DNA from: Helicobacter turcicus
GTDB taxonomy: Bacteria > Campylobacterota > Campylobacteria > Campylobacterales > Helicobacteraceae
DNA length: 64,000 nucleotides
Assembly (NCBI RefSeq): GCF_019711685.1
Contig: NZ_JAIGYQ010000010.1
Span: 1 to 64,000, forward strand
Direction of reading: 5' to 3'
Below the pieces are notes generated by a model that saw only the letters and a program-made list of their open reading frames with translations, did no database searches and had not been told where the DNA came from. How positions within the stretch are numbered: the first letter of the stretch is position 1; each line of letters opens with the position of its first letter. Below are positions 17,295 through 25,683 of the stretch, in pieces. A program made the position numbers and the translations under genes.

Positions 17295-19636
17295 CACTAG
17301 CAGGAAGCGCATTAGTTGGTTCAGCCCTAGCTGGATTATACTTTGGATATAAGAAAAAAGACCCAAGTGTGAGTATTAGTAATTGTTTTTTAGATAAACT
17401 AGCTAAGCCTTTATATAATCTCTTTATAGAATACCATTCTAACGCACTCTTTTTAGTAGATTATATTAAAGAAGACCATATTATTTGTAATACTCCTTAT
17501 CCCAAACTTTATGGCATAGAAATTCTAAGTCATGAGAATATTCAAAAGCACATAAGAGCAGAAAAGATTAAAGAGCTAATTAGAGATTCCAAAAATAGCG
17601 AAGAGGGATTCTTTTATTATGTTTTACTAAAACAACATAAGTTCCAAAAGCAATATATTTTCTCTCATAATAAAATCATCATTAAATCTCTTGCAAACTA
17701 CTTTGATGTTAATCTCTTAAGTGGGATAGAGCTAGTTAATGTCCTTTATAATTGCTTCTTGCAAAATAGCTTTTATATTGAAAATAAGCAGTTAGTACAA
17801 TCCCTGCATATCAAAAAAGATTCCCTAGAATCTGAACCAGAGTTTTTAAGCTTTAAAAGACTTGCCAAAGAGGCAATAGCAAATAATTATAAGAGTGTAG
17901 ATATTTTTCAAGCCTATAAGCATTTAGAGATTAAAGAGAGTGATATTCTAGGGCTTTTTAATCTAAACTTTCAAGGTTGTATTTGGTTCTTTATTGACCT
18001 TTCTGAATCACATATTAAAAATCATATTTCTAGGCTTCTAAATTATGCAAAGCTTGTTGGAGATAAGAAGCCCTTTATAGAATTAGAACAAAGCTATCAT
18101 AATAAAGAATATGATTTAGCACTTATTAATGCCATTGCGTATTTGAAAGAATATGATGAGGAAATCATAGGACAATTAGGAAGTAGCCTAAAGGTTAGCT
18201 TTTTAGCAAAGGAATTAATGCGAAGTAAGCATTTACAGAAAAATCCTATTAAATTTAGAGATAGCGAATTTGATTTTTTAGTTAAAGAGGATTTTTTATT
18301 TAACTGCATTGCTTCAATCCATAAGAGAGATACACAGATAGCAGATATTTATGGCATAGATAAGCAAGGGGGATTTATAAATTATTCCTTTAGCAGCGAG
18401 AATGATAATCCTCATATTGCAATTATTGCAAAGCCCGGCTCTGGCAAGAGTGTAAGTAAGCAAAAAATAATGGCTCAAATGATAGGGCTTAACTTTAATA
18501 ATGGGGAATGTTCTAATTTAGGCAAGAATCCTTTTAATGTTAGGATTAGAAGTTATGATATAGGCTTTTCAGATAAGAGATTTATAGATTTAATTAAAAG
18601 CAATCCAAACAATAGTGTAGCACACATAGAATCTAGCTTTTATGGATTCTCTTATAATTTAGTTAATCTCCCAAATGTAGAGAATAAAGAACTCTATGAA
18701 GCAGATTTGCAATTTAACCTTGACTTAGCCTCTATAATCTTAGAATCCCAAAATGAAAAACCTCTAAATATTAATGAAGTAGCACATTTTAAAAGCATTA
18801 TTAAAAGAGTGTATGAGAATAAAGAATATCAAAGATATAGGATTAGAGACTTAAAAGCTAATACAAAAGAGGCTTATGAGAAGCTAATAGATCTAGGTTA
18901 TGAGGATGTGGCATTCTTAGATTCTATTAAAGAGGGCGAGTTTGATTATTTAAAAAAGCCATTGCTTATTGATATAGTCAAATTTGCTAGAAAAGAGAGT
19001 GCTAATATGCAGCTTAAAGAAGAGGAGCGAAAAGATATAGAATCTCTAGCTAGAAAATTAGATTCCATAGAAAAGTTAAATCTATTCTCTAACTTTGATA
19101 AGATTGATATTGCAGATGTTGATGTGCTTTCAATGGATTTAAATAACTTTAAAGAATCTAGCCTTTTTACGCCAATCTTTTTAAGTATTTTTCAAAAGAC
19201 TTACCTTAAAGATAGAGAATTTGCCCTAAAGTGTAAAGATGAAAATAGGGCAGCTCCAAAGCTATTTTATGCCATTGAGGAGGCGAAAAACTATTTTAGG
19301 ATTCCCTATTTTACTACTATGTTTGAGAAAGTTGCCCTAGAGGCTAGAAAGTATAATGTGCATTTATGCTTTGTGGTGCAAAATGCAGAGCATATTCCAC
19401 TAGGGATTCTAAAGAATTTAGATACTAGAATCTTTCTGCTTAGACCAGATAAGAAACTAGAGGTGATACAAGAAGCACAAGAGGCATTAAAGATTCCAAA
19501 GAATGTGGAAATTGGACTACTTAATACAAACAAACACGAATTATGTGTATGGTATAGTAGTGGAGTATTTAATATGAAGTTTGAAATAAGTCAAGATGAG
19601 ATGAAAATCTTTAGCACAAATCCAAATGAGGTGTGA
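17291..19636 (+). CDS. virB4: VirB4-family T4SS ATPase
   Basis: 781 residues. The N-terminus has a short hydrophobic segment (AGSALVGSALAGLYFGY). The ATPase half has Walker A KPGSGKS at 381-387 and an acidic Walker B-like motif in LFYAIEEAKNYF at about 655-666, followed by VHLCFVVQNAEH and a late RIFLLRPDKK, the usual order in VirB4/TraC/TrbE. It energises pilus assembly and substrate transfer at the inner membrane. It is the last gene of the main transfer operon; the recombinase cassette follows after 160 bp. Length is normal for the family, although the sequence is divergent from the P-type VirB4 I know. Confidence 0.88.
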   Translation: MTLAGSALVGSALAGLYFGYKKKDPSVSISNCFLDKLAKPLYNLFIEYHSNALFLVDYIKEDHIICNTPYPKLYGIEILSHENIQKHIRAEKIKELIRDSKNSEEGFFYYVLLKQHKFQKQYIFSHNKIIIKSLANYFDVNLLSGIELVNVLYNCFLQNSFYIENKQLVQSLHIKKDSLESEPEFLSFKRLAKEAIANNYKSVDIFQAYKHLEIKESDILGLFNLNFQGCIWFFIDLSESHIKNHISRLLNYAKLVGDKKPFIELEQSYHNKEYDLALINAIAYLKEYDEEIIGQLGSSLKVSFLAKELMRSKHLQKNPIKFRDSEFDFLVKEDFLFNCIASIHKRDTQIADIYGIDKQGGFINYSFSSENDNPHIAIIAKPGSGKSVSKQKIMAQMIGLNFNNGECSNLGKNPFNVRIRSYDIGFSDKRFIDLIKSNPNNSVAHIESSFYGFSYNLVNLPNVENKELYEADLQFNLDLASIILESQNEKPLNINEVAHFKSIIKRVYENKEYQRYRIRDLKANTKEAYEKLIDLGYEDVAFLDSIKEGEFDYLKKPLLIDIVKFARKESANMQLKEEERKDIESLARKLDSIEKLNLFSNFDKIDIADVDVLSMDLNNFKESSLFTPIFLSIFQKTYLKDREFALKCKDENRAAPKLFYAIEEAKNYFRIPYFTTMFEKVALEARKYNVHLCFVVQNAEHIPLGILKNLDTRIFLLRPDKKLEVIQEAQEALKIPKNVEIGLLNTNKHELCVWYSSGVFNMKFEISQDEMKIFSTNPNEV

Positions 19637-19798
19637 ATACACTGCTAAAAAATAGGATAAAATAGCAAGAAAATAACGCAAAAAGGTAAAATCGTAAAAT
19701 TTAGGGCAAAAATTGATAGATTTTAAGATAAAATTTGTAAAATTAAAATAAGCTATAAATATCGTATTTTAAAGGCTTAAAAAGCATAAGCTATACCA
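19637..19798. other. Intergenic region after virB4
   Basis: No gene is visible. The stretch is AT-rich with many AAAAT/ATTTT runs, and TATACCAAAA at 19792-19801 leads into the left inverted repeat. No convincing rho-independent terminator follows virB4; the AT-rich run at 19831-19858 (TATACC then a T-run) could serve as one. Confidence 0.3.
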
Positions 19799-19831
19799 AA
19801 ATTAAATCAAGGTATAATTTTGGTATAAATT
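19799..19831 (+). repeat. Left inverted repeat of the serine-recombinase cassette
   Basis: 33 bp that are the exact reverse complement of 20504-20536 on the other side of the recombinase gene. The repeat contains GGTATAATTTTGGTATAA and overlaps a smaller palindrome (GGTATAATTT...AAATTATACC, 19811-19836). Perfect inverted repeats flanking a serine recombinase gene are what invertase crossover sites look like. Confidence 0.8.
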
Positions 19832-19863
19832 ATACCTCTTTTTTTATTAATTTAATTTAAAAT

Positions 19864-20466
19864 TTAAGCTAATTTTCTATTTTTGCAATAATAAAGAAAA
19901 GAATTATAACTTTTCTCTTTAAAATGCTTTTTCCAAATGCTCATTAGGCTATTACCTTTCTTTATTTCTCTTATGATTTTTGCCTCATATCTGTCAAAAT
20001 AGGAATTTTTAGTCCCAAAGGGTCGCCCTAGAATCTTGCCATTTTCCCTAGCTTTTAATAGTCCAGCATAAGAACGTTTTTTAATCATTTCTTTTTCATT
20101 TTCTGCAAAAAATGCGTGTAAGATTAGAAGCAGTTTTGTAGTTACATAGCTTAAATCATTTAACTCTTTTTGCTTGGTAAAGACCAAATTTACTTTATTT
20201 TTAATGAGTTCTAAGATTAAAATCACTACTTCAAACATATCTCTTCCTAGTCTTGAAAGCTCGGTTATTATGAGTGTGTCTCCTTGCTTTAGCATAGCTT
20301 TTAGCTCACTCACTCGCCTTTTTTGCTGTGATTGAGAACTAGAAGTCTTAACTTTAAATAACTTATCTAATAATAAGCTATTCTCCTTGCAATACCGCTC
20401 TATCTCCATAACTTGCGACTTTAAATCCTGATGATTTGTGCTAACTCTAACATATCCCACAACCAT
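19864..20466 (-). CDS. Serine recombinase (resolvase/invertase family)
   Basis: 200 residues. The catalytic domain has YVRVST with nucleophile S9, ELSRLGRDMFEV (conserved Arg residues) at about 70-81 and the long E helix AFFAENEKEMIKKRSYAGLLKARENGK at about 115-142. A GRPFGTKN hinge and a C-terminal helix-turn-helix (about 160-195) follow. This is the classical Hin/resolvase plan. The gene lies between 33-bp perfect inverted repeats, so its likely substrate is its own cassette. Inversion would flip the gene and whatever promoter lies in the segment relative to the AAA ATPase gene at 20568. It could alternatively be a stand-alone resolvase of the replicon. Confidence 0.9.
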   Translation of the reverse strand: MVVGYVRVSTNHQDLKSQVMEIERYCKENSLLLDKLFKVKTSSSQSQQKRRVSELKAMLKQGDTLIITELSRLGRDMFEVVILILELIKNKVNLVFTKQKELNDLSYVTTKLLLILHAFFAENEKEMIKKRSYAGLLKARENGKILGRPFGTKNSYFDRYEAKIIREIKKGNSLMSIWKKHFKEKSYNSFLYYCKNRKLA

Positions 20467-20503
20467 TTAAACCCTTAATAATTCTAATCTAAAATTAGAG
20501 TTA

Positions 20504-20536
20504 AATTTATACCAAAATTATACCTTGATTTAATTT
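20504..20536 (-). repeat. Right inverted repeat of the serine-recombinase cassette
   Basis: 33 bp, exact reverse complement of 19799-19831. It lies 38 bp upstream of the recombinase start and 31 bp before the ATG of the AAA ATPase gene. Its position places the promoter of the next gene at or inside the cassette edge. Confidence 0.8.
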
Positions 20537-20567
20537 ATTTATGTATTTATCCATCTTAGGAGGCTTT

Positions 20568-21872
20568 ATGCACCCCCATTTTTACCTTATTGCAAAAGAT
20601 AATTTCTATTATGAAAATAAGACAAATTTAAAACAAGCAATAAGAGATTTTACAAATATTACTTTAAATCTTATAAATTTAGATTCCCAAATAACAAAAG
20701 ATTCTAATAAGACAATAGCTTCTTTGCAAGATTCGACTTCTTTAAACAACAATTCTACTAACATTTTAAAAAGCCAAGATTCCAAATCCCAAATAACCCT
20801 CCTGCTTAACCCAACTCTTAAAGACATTCAAGACTTCTTTACAAATCCCTTTGATAAAACCCTAATCATCATTTCAAACAATCCTCCACCAAAAGAGTAT
20901 CAAAGCTTCTTTAGTATTAAGAATTTACCCAACAAATATGGAATCTTAACCACACAACAAAAGCAAAGCGGAATAAGCGAAGCAGAGGCTTTAGAGTTTG
21001 AACTAGGACTTAGTGTTATTGACTCTCCTTTCACTCTAAAAGATATAGGAGGAGCAACTGCACTAAAGAAATACACCGCTCAATTCTTAAGGGCAGAACA
21101 AAAAGGCTATAAAGCAAAAGGAATCTTTCTAGTGGGGATTCCCGGCACAGGTAAGACATTCTTTCCAAAATGCTTTGCAGGAGAGTTAAAAAGAATGCTG
21201 ATTGCTCTTAATCTCTCCTATATAATGGAATCTAATGCCCCCATAGAAAAGCTAAACTCAATCTTTGCTTATCTCCACCAAAGAGCAATAGACTATCCAG
21301 CTGAAAAGTTTGTGATTTTAATTGATGAGATTGAAAAAATGATAGGCAATGCTACTGCAAAAGAAAAACAAATGCTAGGGCGATTGCTTACGATTCTAAA
21401 TGATATTAATACTCCTGCTTGTGAATACAAATTTAATGCTATCTTCTTTGCTACTGCAAATGATTTAGGTTCAATTTTAGCAAACAATCCAGAGTTTTTA
21501 AGACGAGGGAGATGGGACGAGCTTTTCTTTATCAATCTCCCAACACACGAATATGCAATAGAAATGTTTGAAATCTACATTAAGAAATATAAATTAGATT
21601 TTGCACTAGAGCTTATGAGCCTAGATGAAATCTTTGCAGAGATAGAAAATAAATACCAAAAAGACAACACAATTGCTAATAGATTTCCTTACACTCCAGC
21701 AGAGATAGAAAACTTCTGTAAAAGATTGGACTTTGTTAAAAAAGCAGAGGGAGAAAACTTTAAAAAAGAGGACATTATAGAATGTGTAGAGATGATTATT
21801 CCACTTACAAAATCAGCCCAAGATGGATTAAATAAAATGGTGGCTCAAAAAGAATTATTTATAGAGATATAG
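20568..21872 (+). CDS. AAA+ ATPase
   Basis: 434 residues from the ATG at 20568, four bases after AGGAGG. The N-terminal part (1-150) is variable, rich in Asn and Asp/Ser, without a recognised fold. The AAA+ module has Walker A GIPGTGKT at 190-197 and Walker B ILIDEIEK with D253/E254, then a sensor-like FFATAND and the arginine-finger region FLRRGRWDE. The C-terminal small domain follows. The sequence resembles FtsH/CDC48-type or RuBisCO-activase-like AAA proteins without protease or membrane segments. It probably remodels a protein complex of the element. It heads a short operon with YopX-like and unknown genes. Confidence 0.8.
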   Translation: MHPHFYLIAKDNFYYENKTNLKQAIRDFTNITLNLINLDSQITKDSNKTIASLQDSTSLNNNSTNILKSQDSKSQITLLLNPTLKDIQDFFTNPFDKTLIIISNNPPPKEYQSFFSIKNLPNKYGILTTQQKQSGISEAEALEFELGLSVIDSPFTLKDIGGATALKKYTAQFLRAEQKGYKAKGIFLVGIPGTGKTFFPKCFAGELKRMLIALNLSYIMESNAPIEKLNSIFAYLHQRAIDYPAEKFVILIDEIEKMIGNATAKEKQMLGRLLTILNDINTPACEYKFNAIFFATANDLGSILANNPEFLRRGRWDELFFINLPTHEYAIEMFEIYIKKYKLDFALELMSLDEIFAEIENKYQKDNTIANRFPYTPAEIENFCKRLDFVKKAEGENFKKEDIIECVEMIIPLTKSAQDGLNKMVAQKELFIEI

Positions 21873-21888
21873 GAGGAGAAAAGACAAA

Positions 21889-22305
21889 ATGGAACAACCA
21901 ACTAAAGATTTGAATTTTGCAGAGTATCAATATAAAGCAAGTAATTTTGAGAATTTTAGAATCTACTCTAAATCAGGTAGATACCATTATTTTAATTTTA
22001 GAAAATCTTTTAGATTTGATGCAAGAGATTATGATAAAGACGCACTAATTGAGTTTGGCACAGGCTATAAAGATAAAAATAGTAAAGAAATATTCCAAAA
22101 TGATATTGTTTGCACTAAAGATTGTGAGGGATACAAGAGATATCATAGAGTTATAAAAAGTGATGAGGGTTATTACACTTATGATGATAATCTTTTAGAT
22201 AGTGATAAAAATAACATTGCAGTGGTAGGACATATACATTCTAAAAATTTTGAAATATGGCGTGATGTTTCAGGTAATGAAATGGAATGGAGAAAAATAA
22301 AATGA
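21889..22305 (+). CDS. YopX-family protein
   Basis: 138 residues. The diagnostic region is FGTGYKDKNSKEIFQNDIV (about 57-75), followed after 40 residues by NIAVVGHIHSKNFEI near the C-terminus. This is the two-part signature of the YopX family of small phage and mobile-element proteins of unknown function. The stretch before it (FRIYSKSGRYHYFNF) is not typical and may be specific to this lineage. It lies 16 bp after the AAA ATPase gene and overlaps the next gene by ATGA. Confidence 0.75.
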   Translation: MEQPTKDLNFAEYQYKASNFENFRIYSKSGRYHYFNFRKSFRFDARDYDKDALIEFGTGYKDKNSKEIFQNDIVCTKDCEGYKRYHRVIKSDEGYYTYDDNLLDSDKNNIAVVGHIHSKNFEIWRDVSGNEMEWRKIK

Positions 22306-22934
22306 AGATAGGTGAGCATTTTAATACTTATGCTTCTTTTAACAAAGAAAACAAGGCATTAAGGAGATTTTGCTTTTTAGATAAAAAGCTATCTTTAATC
22401 AAATATCTAAAGGAGAACAAAGCATTAATTATTAAGCAAATCAATTATGCATTCTTTAAGAGTAGTGAGCCATATTTGCTAAGTGCCTTTAGTAATGAGG
22501 AAGCAAACTTCATTCATATTAATTCTAGCATAAGTCAGCATTATCCACTAAATTTTGCTAATCAAAATGAATATGAAAACTTCCTTGCAATCTATGCCAC
22601 TTTTGGAGTTTTAATCAATCAAAGCTTTCAAATAGAAAGTTTAAATGATAGTAGATTAAACATTTATATTAGGGATTTCCTCTCTGATTTGACCTTTAAA
22701 ATCTATTATGATGATGCCTTTAGATTAAACCTAAGCGATTACATAAGTAATGAGAATAGAATCCTAAAATATGTCTATACTTATGGCTATAACTACCTTT
22801 TTACTCTCTTTTATGCTTATTTTAGTGAGCAGATAAGCTTAGAGTATATAGCTAAGATTTTACAAACTACAAGCGATGAAGTAGCAAAACTATATGAATT
22901 ATATAAAAGCAAAATCATAATAAGTCAGGATTAA
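22302..22934 (+). CDS. Hypothetical protein
   Basis: About 210 residues from the ATG at 22302 (ATGA overlap with the YopX-like gene); an ATG at 22287 is also in frame. It is not recognised. It is rich in aromatic and Asn residues, mostly helical, with a possible helix-turn-helix-like end (LEYIAKILQTTSDEVAKLYELYKSKIIIS, about 180-207) that resembles a sigma-region-4 or DNA-binding tail. No membrane segment is convincing. It belongs to the 20.6-23.2 kb operon. Confidence 0.6.
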   Translation: MKIGEHFNTYASFNKENKALRRFCFLDKKLSLIKYLKENKALIIKQINYAFFKSSEPYLLSAFSNEEANFIHINSSISQHYPLNFANQNEYENFLAIYATFGVLINQSFQIESLNDSRLNIYIRDFLSDLTFKIYYDDAFRLNLSDYISNENRILKYVYTYGYNYLFTLFYAYFSEQISLEYIAKILQTTSDEVAKLYELYKSKIIISQD

Positions 22935-22936
22935 AA

Positions 22937-23167
22937 ATGAAAAAGGACGAAATAATAAAAGATGAAAGAATTGAAGAGCTAACTAGTGATTATGTGTGGG
23001 TAGATATTAAGAAGTTTTGTGAGCTAAAGGGGATTTGTCAAAAGACTTTTTATAATAGATACAAGGATAAATTTGAAAGAAAACACAAAGGAAGAAAAAC
23101 TTTAATAAAAATTAAAATTGGCAAAAAAGCAATATTAATTGACAACAACGATCACTTTGTTTGTTAG
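22937..23167 (+). CDS. Small putative DNA-binding protein
   Basis: 76 residues. The core (about 18-50: YVWVDIKKFCELKGICQKTFYNRYKDKF) looks like an excisionase/MerR-type winged helix-turn-helix in which a residue run after 'KGI' forms the recognition helix, followed by a basic beta wing (KGRKTLIKIKIGKK). Excisionase-like proteins often accompany mobile-element operons as regulators. The assignment is from pattern only. It is separated from the previous gene by 2 bp. Confidence 0.45.
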   Translation: MKKDEIIKDERIEELTSDYVWVDIKKFCELKGICQKTFYNRYKDKFERKHKGRKTLIKIKIGKKAILIDNNDHFVC

Positions 23168-23578
23168 TTACTTAACGCTCAATATTAGAATTTGATTAAT
23201 TAGTCCAAAATAAAAGCAAGATACAAAGAATGTTGGTAAAAACCCAAGCATAGAAATTAATTTTTTATTATTTATATTTAAAGCATTTAAAACATAACAA
23301 TAATAGTATGAAAGAGCAAAAAAACATAAAAAATTTATATAATAAAATACAATGCCATCCATAAAACTTCCACCAACATCAGCAATAATATCAATATCAA
23401 CCGCAAAACCAGCCAAAACAAAAATTATAAAAAATACAATAAGCACAACAACAAAGACTTTAGAAGTCATAAATTCGTCAAATTTTGTTAATTTAGCAAA
23501 ATATTTTATAAAAAAAACAAATTGCGCTACATTAAAAGAAAAAACAACAATAAGCATTATTAAAAGAAAAGCACCCAT
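23168..23578 (-). CDS. Polytopic membrane protein, unknown
   Basis: 136 residues with four hydrophobic segments (about 1-25, 38-62, 72-98 and 108-130) and few charged residues. It is convergent with the small DNA-binding gene, its stop abutting that of the neighbour. Upstream (23579-23611) is a short AT-rich promoter region shared back to back with the operator of the 23.7 kb operon. Small four-helix membrane proteins of this kind include immunity or entry-exclusion proteins; no motif settles it. Confidence 0.5.
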   Translation of the reverse strand: MGAFLLIMLIVVFSFNVAQFVFFIKYFAKLTKFDEFMTSKVFVVVLIVFFIIFVLAGFAVDIDIIADVGGSFMDGIVFYYINFLCFFALSYYYCYVLNALNINNKKLISMLGFLPTFFVSCFYFGLINQILILSVK

Positions 23579-23611
23579 TCTAATTCTCGCAAACTAAAAA
23601 GCATAATTATA

Positions 23612-23670
23612 TAAAAATAAACTTAATCTATGTAAATTTACACACTTTAAGCTCCCTTTTATTTTTCCTC
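23612..23670 (+). promoter_or_regulatory. Shared operator/promoter block, copy 2 (TGTAAATTTACA at 23631-23642)
   Basis: It repeats the block found at 4476, including AACTTAATCTATGTAAATT, the 12-bp palindrome and CACTTTAAGCTCCCTTTT. A TACAAT -10-like box lies at 23684-23689 in CTACAATGCG. It stands immediately upstream of the operon that starts at 23718. Confidence 0.75.
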
Positions 23671-23717
23671 CTCTCTTTTTTTCTACAATGCGCTAAATTA
23701 AAGATTAAAGGCGCACA

Positions 23718-24848
23718 ATGAGTATAGCAGCAGATATTAGAAATCTATATGAATATTCCAAAGAAACACAAGATGAGGATTTTAAAGACTTCACAAATAG
23801 CATTTTATGCTTTGCAAAAAGTCAAGAAAATCAAACAAATATAAACGATGAGGCACAATTTAAGCAATTAATTAATGATAACTTTAACGAAAAATCAGCT
23901 TACAAAGAACCTCTTTTAAGCCTACTCTCAACCCTAGAGCAACAAGGCTTCATTGACTATGAGAAGTTTCATCACTCCTTTAATAAAATCTACAAAGATT
24001 CCACAAAAAAAGACGCATTAGAAAATGAAAAATCTCAACTACTAAGCGAGTTAATCTCCAATGCAAATCTAACACAAGCTCTAAAAGACCAAGAAAATCT
24101 AAAAAATCTTAATGCCCTCAAATCAAATTCCACCCAAACCCAAACCTTAGCTAAAGAATCTAAAAGCAAAGTTTCTTTAGAAAGCACGCATAACACACAA
24201 TCCCTAAACAATTCCACCTTAACCCAAGAAAGTCCCTTAAATGATTCTACTTTAAATCAAAAAGACTTAAAAGTAAAGCCTAGTGACCTAATTGCTTTTA
24301 TTAATGATAAAGAGCGCATTAGCTTCCCATTCTCTAAAGATTCCACACTAGATAATAAAGACTTTATGACTGCCTTTTACGCAGACTTAGATACAAGAAG
24401 TAATCAAGAGCTAGAGGCATTAATTGCTAAGGTTAGAGCAAAAAACGAGGCTTTAAGAAAGGAATTAGAGGAGCTAAAAGCACAGAATAAATCCAATCTA
24501 CAAGAAACACTAAACAAAGAGTTAGAAGCAAATGCTATCTTAAGCCAAGAGACAAGAGATTTAAAGGCAGATTCTACTCTTAACCAAATCAACCCAAACC
24601 AAAACAAAGCAGAATCCCAAAAGCCACAAGATACAACTTCTACTCTAACCCAAGAATCCCAAAAGCCTATAAAAGATTCTTTGCAAGAGAATATAAATAA
24701 GCTTGATATTGCAAACAAAGACTTACAAAAAAGCAAGGACAACTACACAAAGGGCAAATGGGCATTAATAAACAAATTCAAAATCACAAGAGAGAAAGCA
24801 AAAGAGAATGAGGAAGAGCAAAGCACAAGTCTAAGGAAGCACAAATGA
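23718..24848 (+). CDS. Disordered/coiled-coil protein with basic C-terminal tail
   Basis: 376 residues, not recognised. The N-terminal 110 residues are helical and charged (IRNLYEYSKETQDEDF). A long Ser/Thr/Asn/Gln-rich low-complexity region follows (about 130-200), then a coiled coil (about 215-275), a second low-complexity stretch and a basic end (TSLRKHK). No signal peptide. The plan (ordered start, long disordered linker, Lys/Arg/His end) is shared with the cargo genes at 51829-54816. It is the first gene behind the shared operator and overlaps the next gene by ATGA. Confidence 0.6.
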   Translation: MSIAADIRNLYEYSKETQDEDFKDFTNSILCFAKSQENQTNINDEAQFKQLINDNFNEKSAYKEPLLSLLSTLEQQGFIDYEKFHHSFNKIYKDSTKKDALENEKSQLLSELISNANLTQALKDQENLKNLNALKSNSTQTQTLAKESKSKVSLESTHNTQSLNNSTLTQESPLNDSTLNQKDLKVKPSDLIAFINDKERISFPFSKDSTLDNKDFMTAFYADLDTRSNQELEALIAKVRAKNEALRKELEELKAQNKSNLQETLNKELEANAILSQETRDLKADSTLNQINPNQNKAESQKPQDTTSTLTQESQKPIKDSLQENINKLDIANKDLQKSKDNYTKGKWALINKFKITREKAKENEEEQSTSLRKHK

Positions 24849-25360
24849 CACAAATAGCTAAAATGATTCTAAATGAACTTCCCATTTCAAAAAGCATAAA
24901 TGAAAAAATCGCTTTCATAAAGGATTCCGCATTATCCTTTAGAGATTTTAACTCTTTTCGCTTACTTCTTAATGGATTAGAGAACTTTGAACCCAATCCA
25001 AAATTACATAAAGATAGCTACAAGGCTCAAATCAATCAAAAGATAGCCCATTTGCTTGAGAGCCTAAATGTGCTAGAACAAAAGATTCTAAATAATACAC
25101 AAAGCGATTCTCCTTTAAACCAAGATTTCAACACAACTCATAAAGCAAAACTTCTAAGCTTCCTAGCCAAACTAGAGGAAATAACAAGCTTACAAGAAAT
25201 CAATAAAGAACAAATAGGATTCTTACTAGAGAGTGCAAGTGAGCTTTTATTAAACCAAGAATCTTTAAATAAAAACGAAATAGAGCTTTTAGAGGAAGCA
25301 AAAGAAATCCTAACAGAATATCATCTGCAAGAAGCAATTTTTAAAAATAGCACTATGTAA
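24845..25360 (+). CDS. Hypothetical protein, paralogue of the 54813 gene
   Basis: 171 residues. The first 75 (MTQIAKMILNELPISKSI, DFNSFRLLLNGLENFEP) and a middle block (LLSFLAKLEEITSLQEINKE, then QIGFLLESAS) are nearly identical to the 340-residue protein at 54813, which carries additional repeat-derived linkers. It looks all-helical and cytoplasmic. In both loci the gene follows a protein ending in a KHK-type basic tail with ATGA overlap, so the pair is conserved as a unit. A chaperone-like role for the preceding protein is conceivable (small helical partner of a secreted substrate), but this is inference. Confidence 0.6.
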   Translation: MTQIAKMILNELPISKSINEKIAFIKDSALSFRDFNSFRLLLNGLENFEPNPKLHKDSYKAQINQKIAHLLESLNVLEQKILNNTQSDSPLNQDFNTTHKAKLLSFLAKLEEITSLQEINKEQIGFLLESASELLLNQESLNKNEIELLEEAKEILTEYHLQEAIFKNSTM

Positions 25361-25369
25361 GGAGAGGAA

Positions 25370-25615
25370 ATGACTTTAGAGATTTCACGCACTAAACATA
25401 TTTTAGAATGTCAAACGACCTATCTAGATAGCAAGGAAATAATGCTAAATAAAGTCAAAGAGATTCTGCATTCTAAACTCTTAGGAGATGGCATTATAGA
25501 AGTCTTGCTAAAGACAGAAACGTATAATGAAATCAAACATTTAGGCAAAGATGAAATGTATTTATGGAATCCTAAAAACAAAAGCCTAGCACAAAAATAT
25601 CCTAGCTTGTTTTAA
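25370..25615 (+). CDS. Small hypothetical protein
   Basis: 81 residues after AAGGAGAGG. Mixed alpha/beta pattern (TLEISRTKHILECQTTYL, EIMLNKVKEILHSKLLG, IIEVLLKTETYNEIKHLG), one Cys, no membrane segment or signal. It ends KYPSLF. Not recognised; a compact cytosolic protein. A 20-codon reading frame (25625-25687) fills the gap to the next gene. Confidence 0.5.
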   Translation: MTLEISRTKHILECQTTYLDSKEIMLNKVKEILHSKLLGDGIIEVLLKTETYNEIKHLGKDEMYLWNPKNKSLAQKYPSLF

Positions 25616-25683
25616 GGATTAAGAATGCGCAAGAGCGATTTAAAAATAGAAATTCTAAAAATCACAACTAAAGGAAAAATAAA

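Noticed and set aside
19799-20536. IS607-type insertion sequence
   Set aside because: The recombinase has the N-terminal catalytic, C-terminal helix-turn-helix order of resolvase/invertases, there is no tnpB partner, and perfect terminal inverted repeats are not a feature of IS607.
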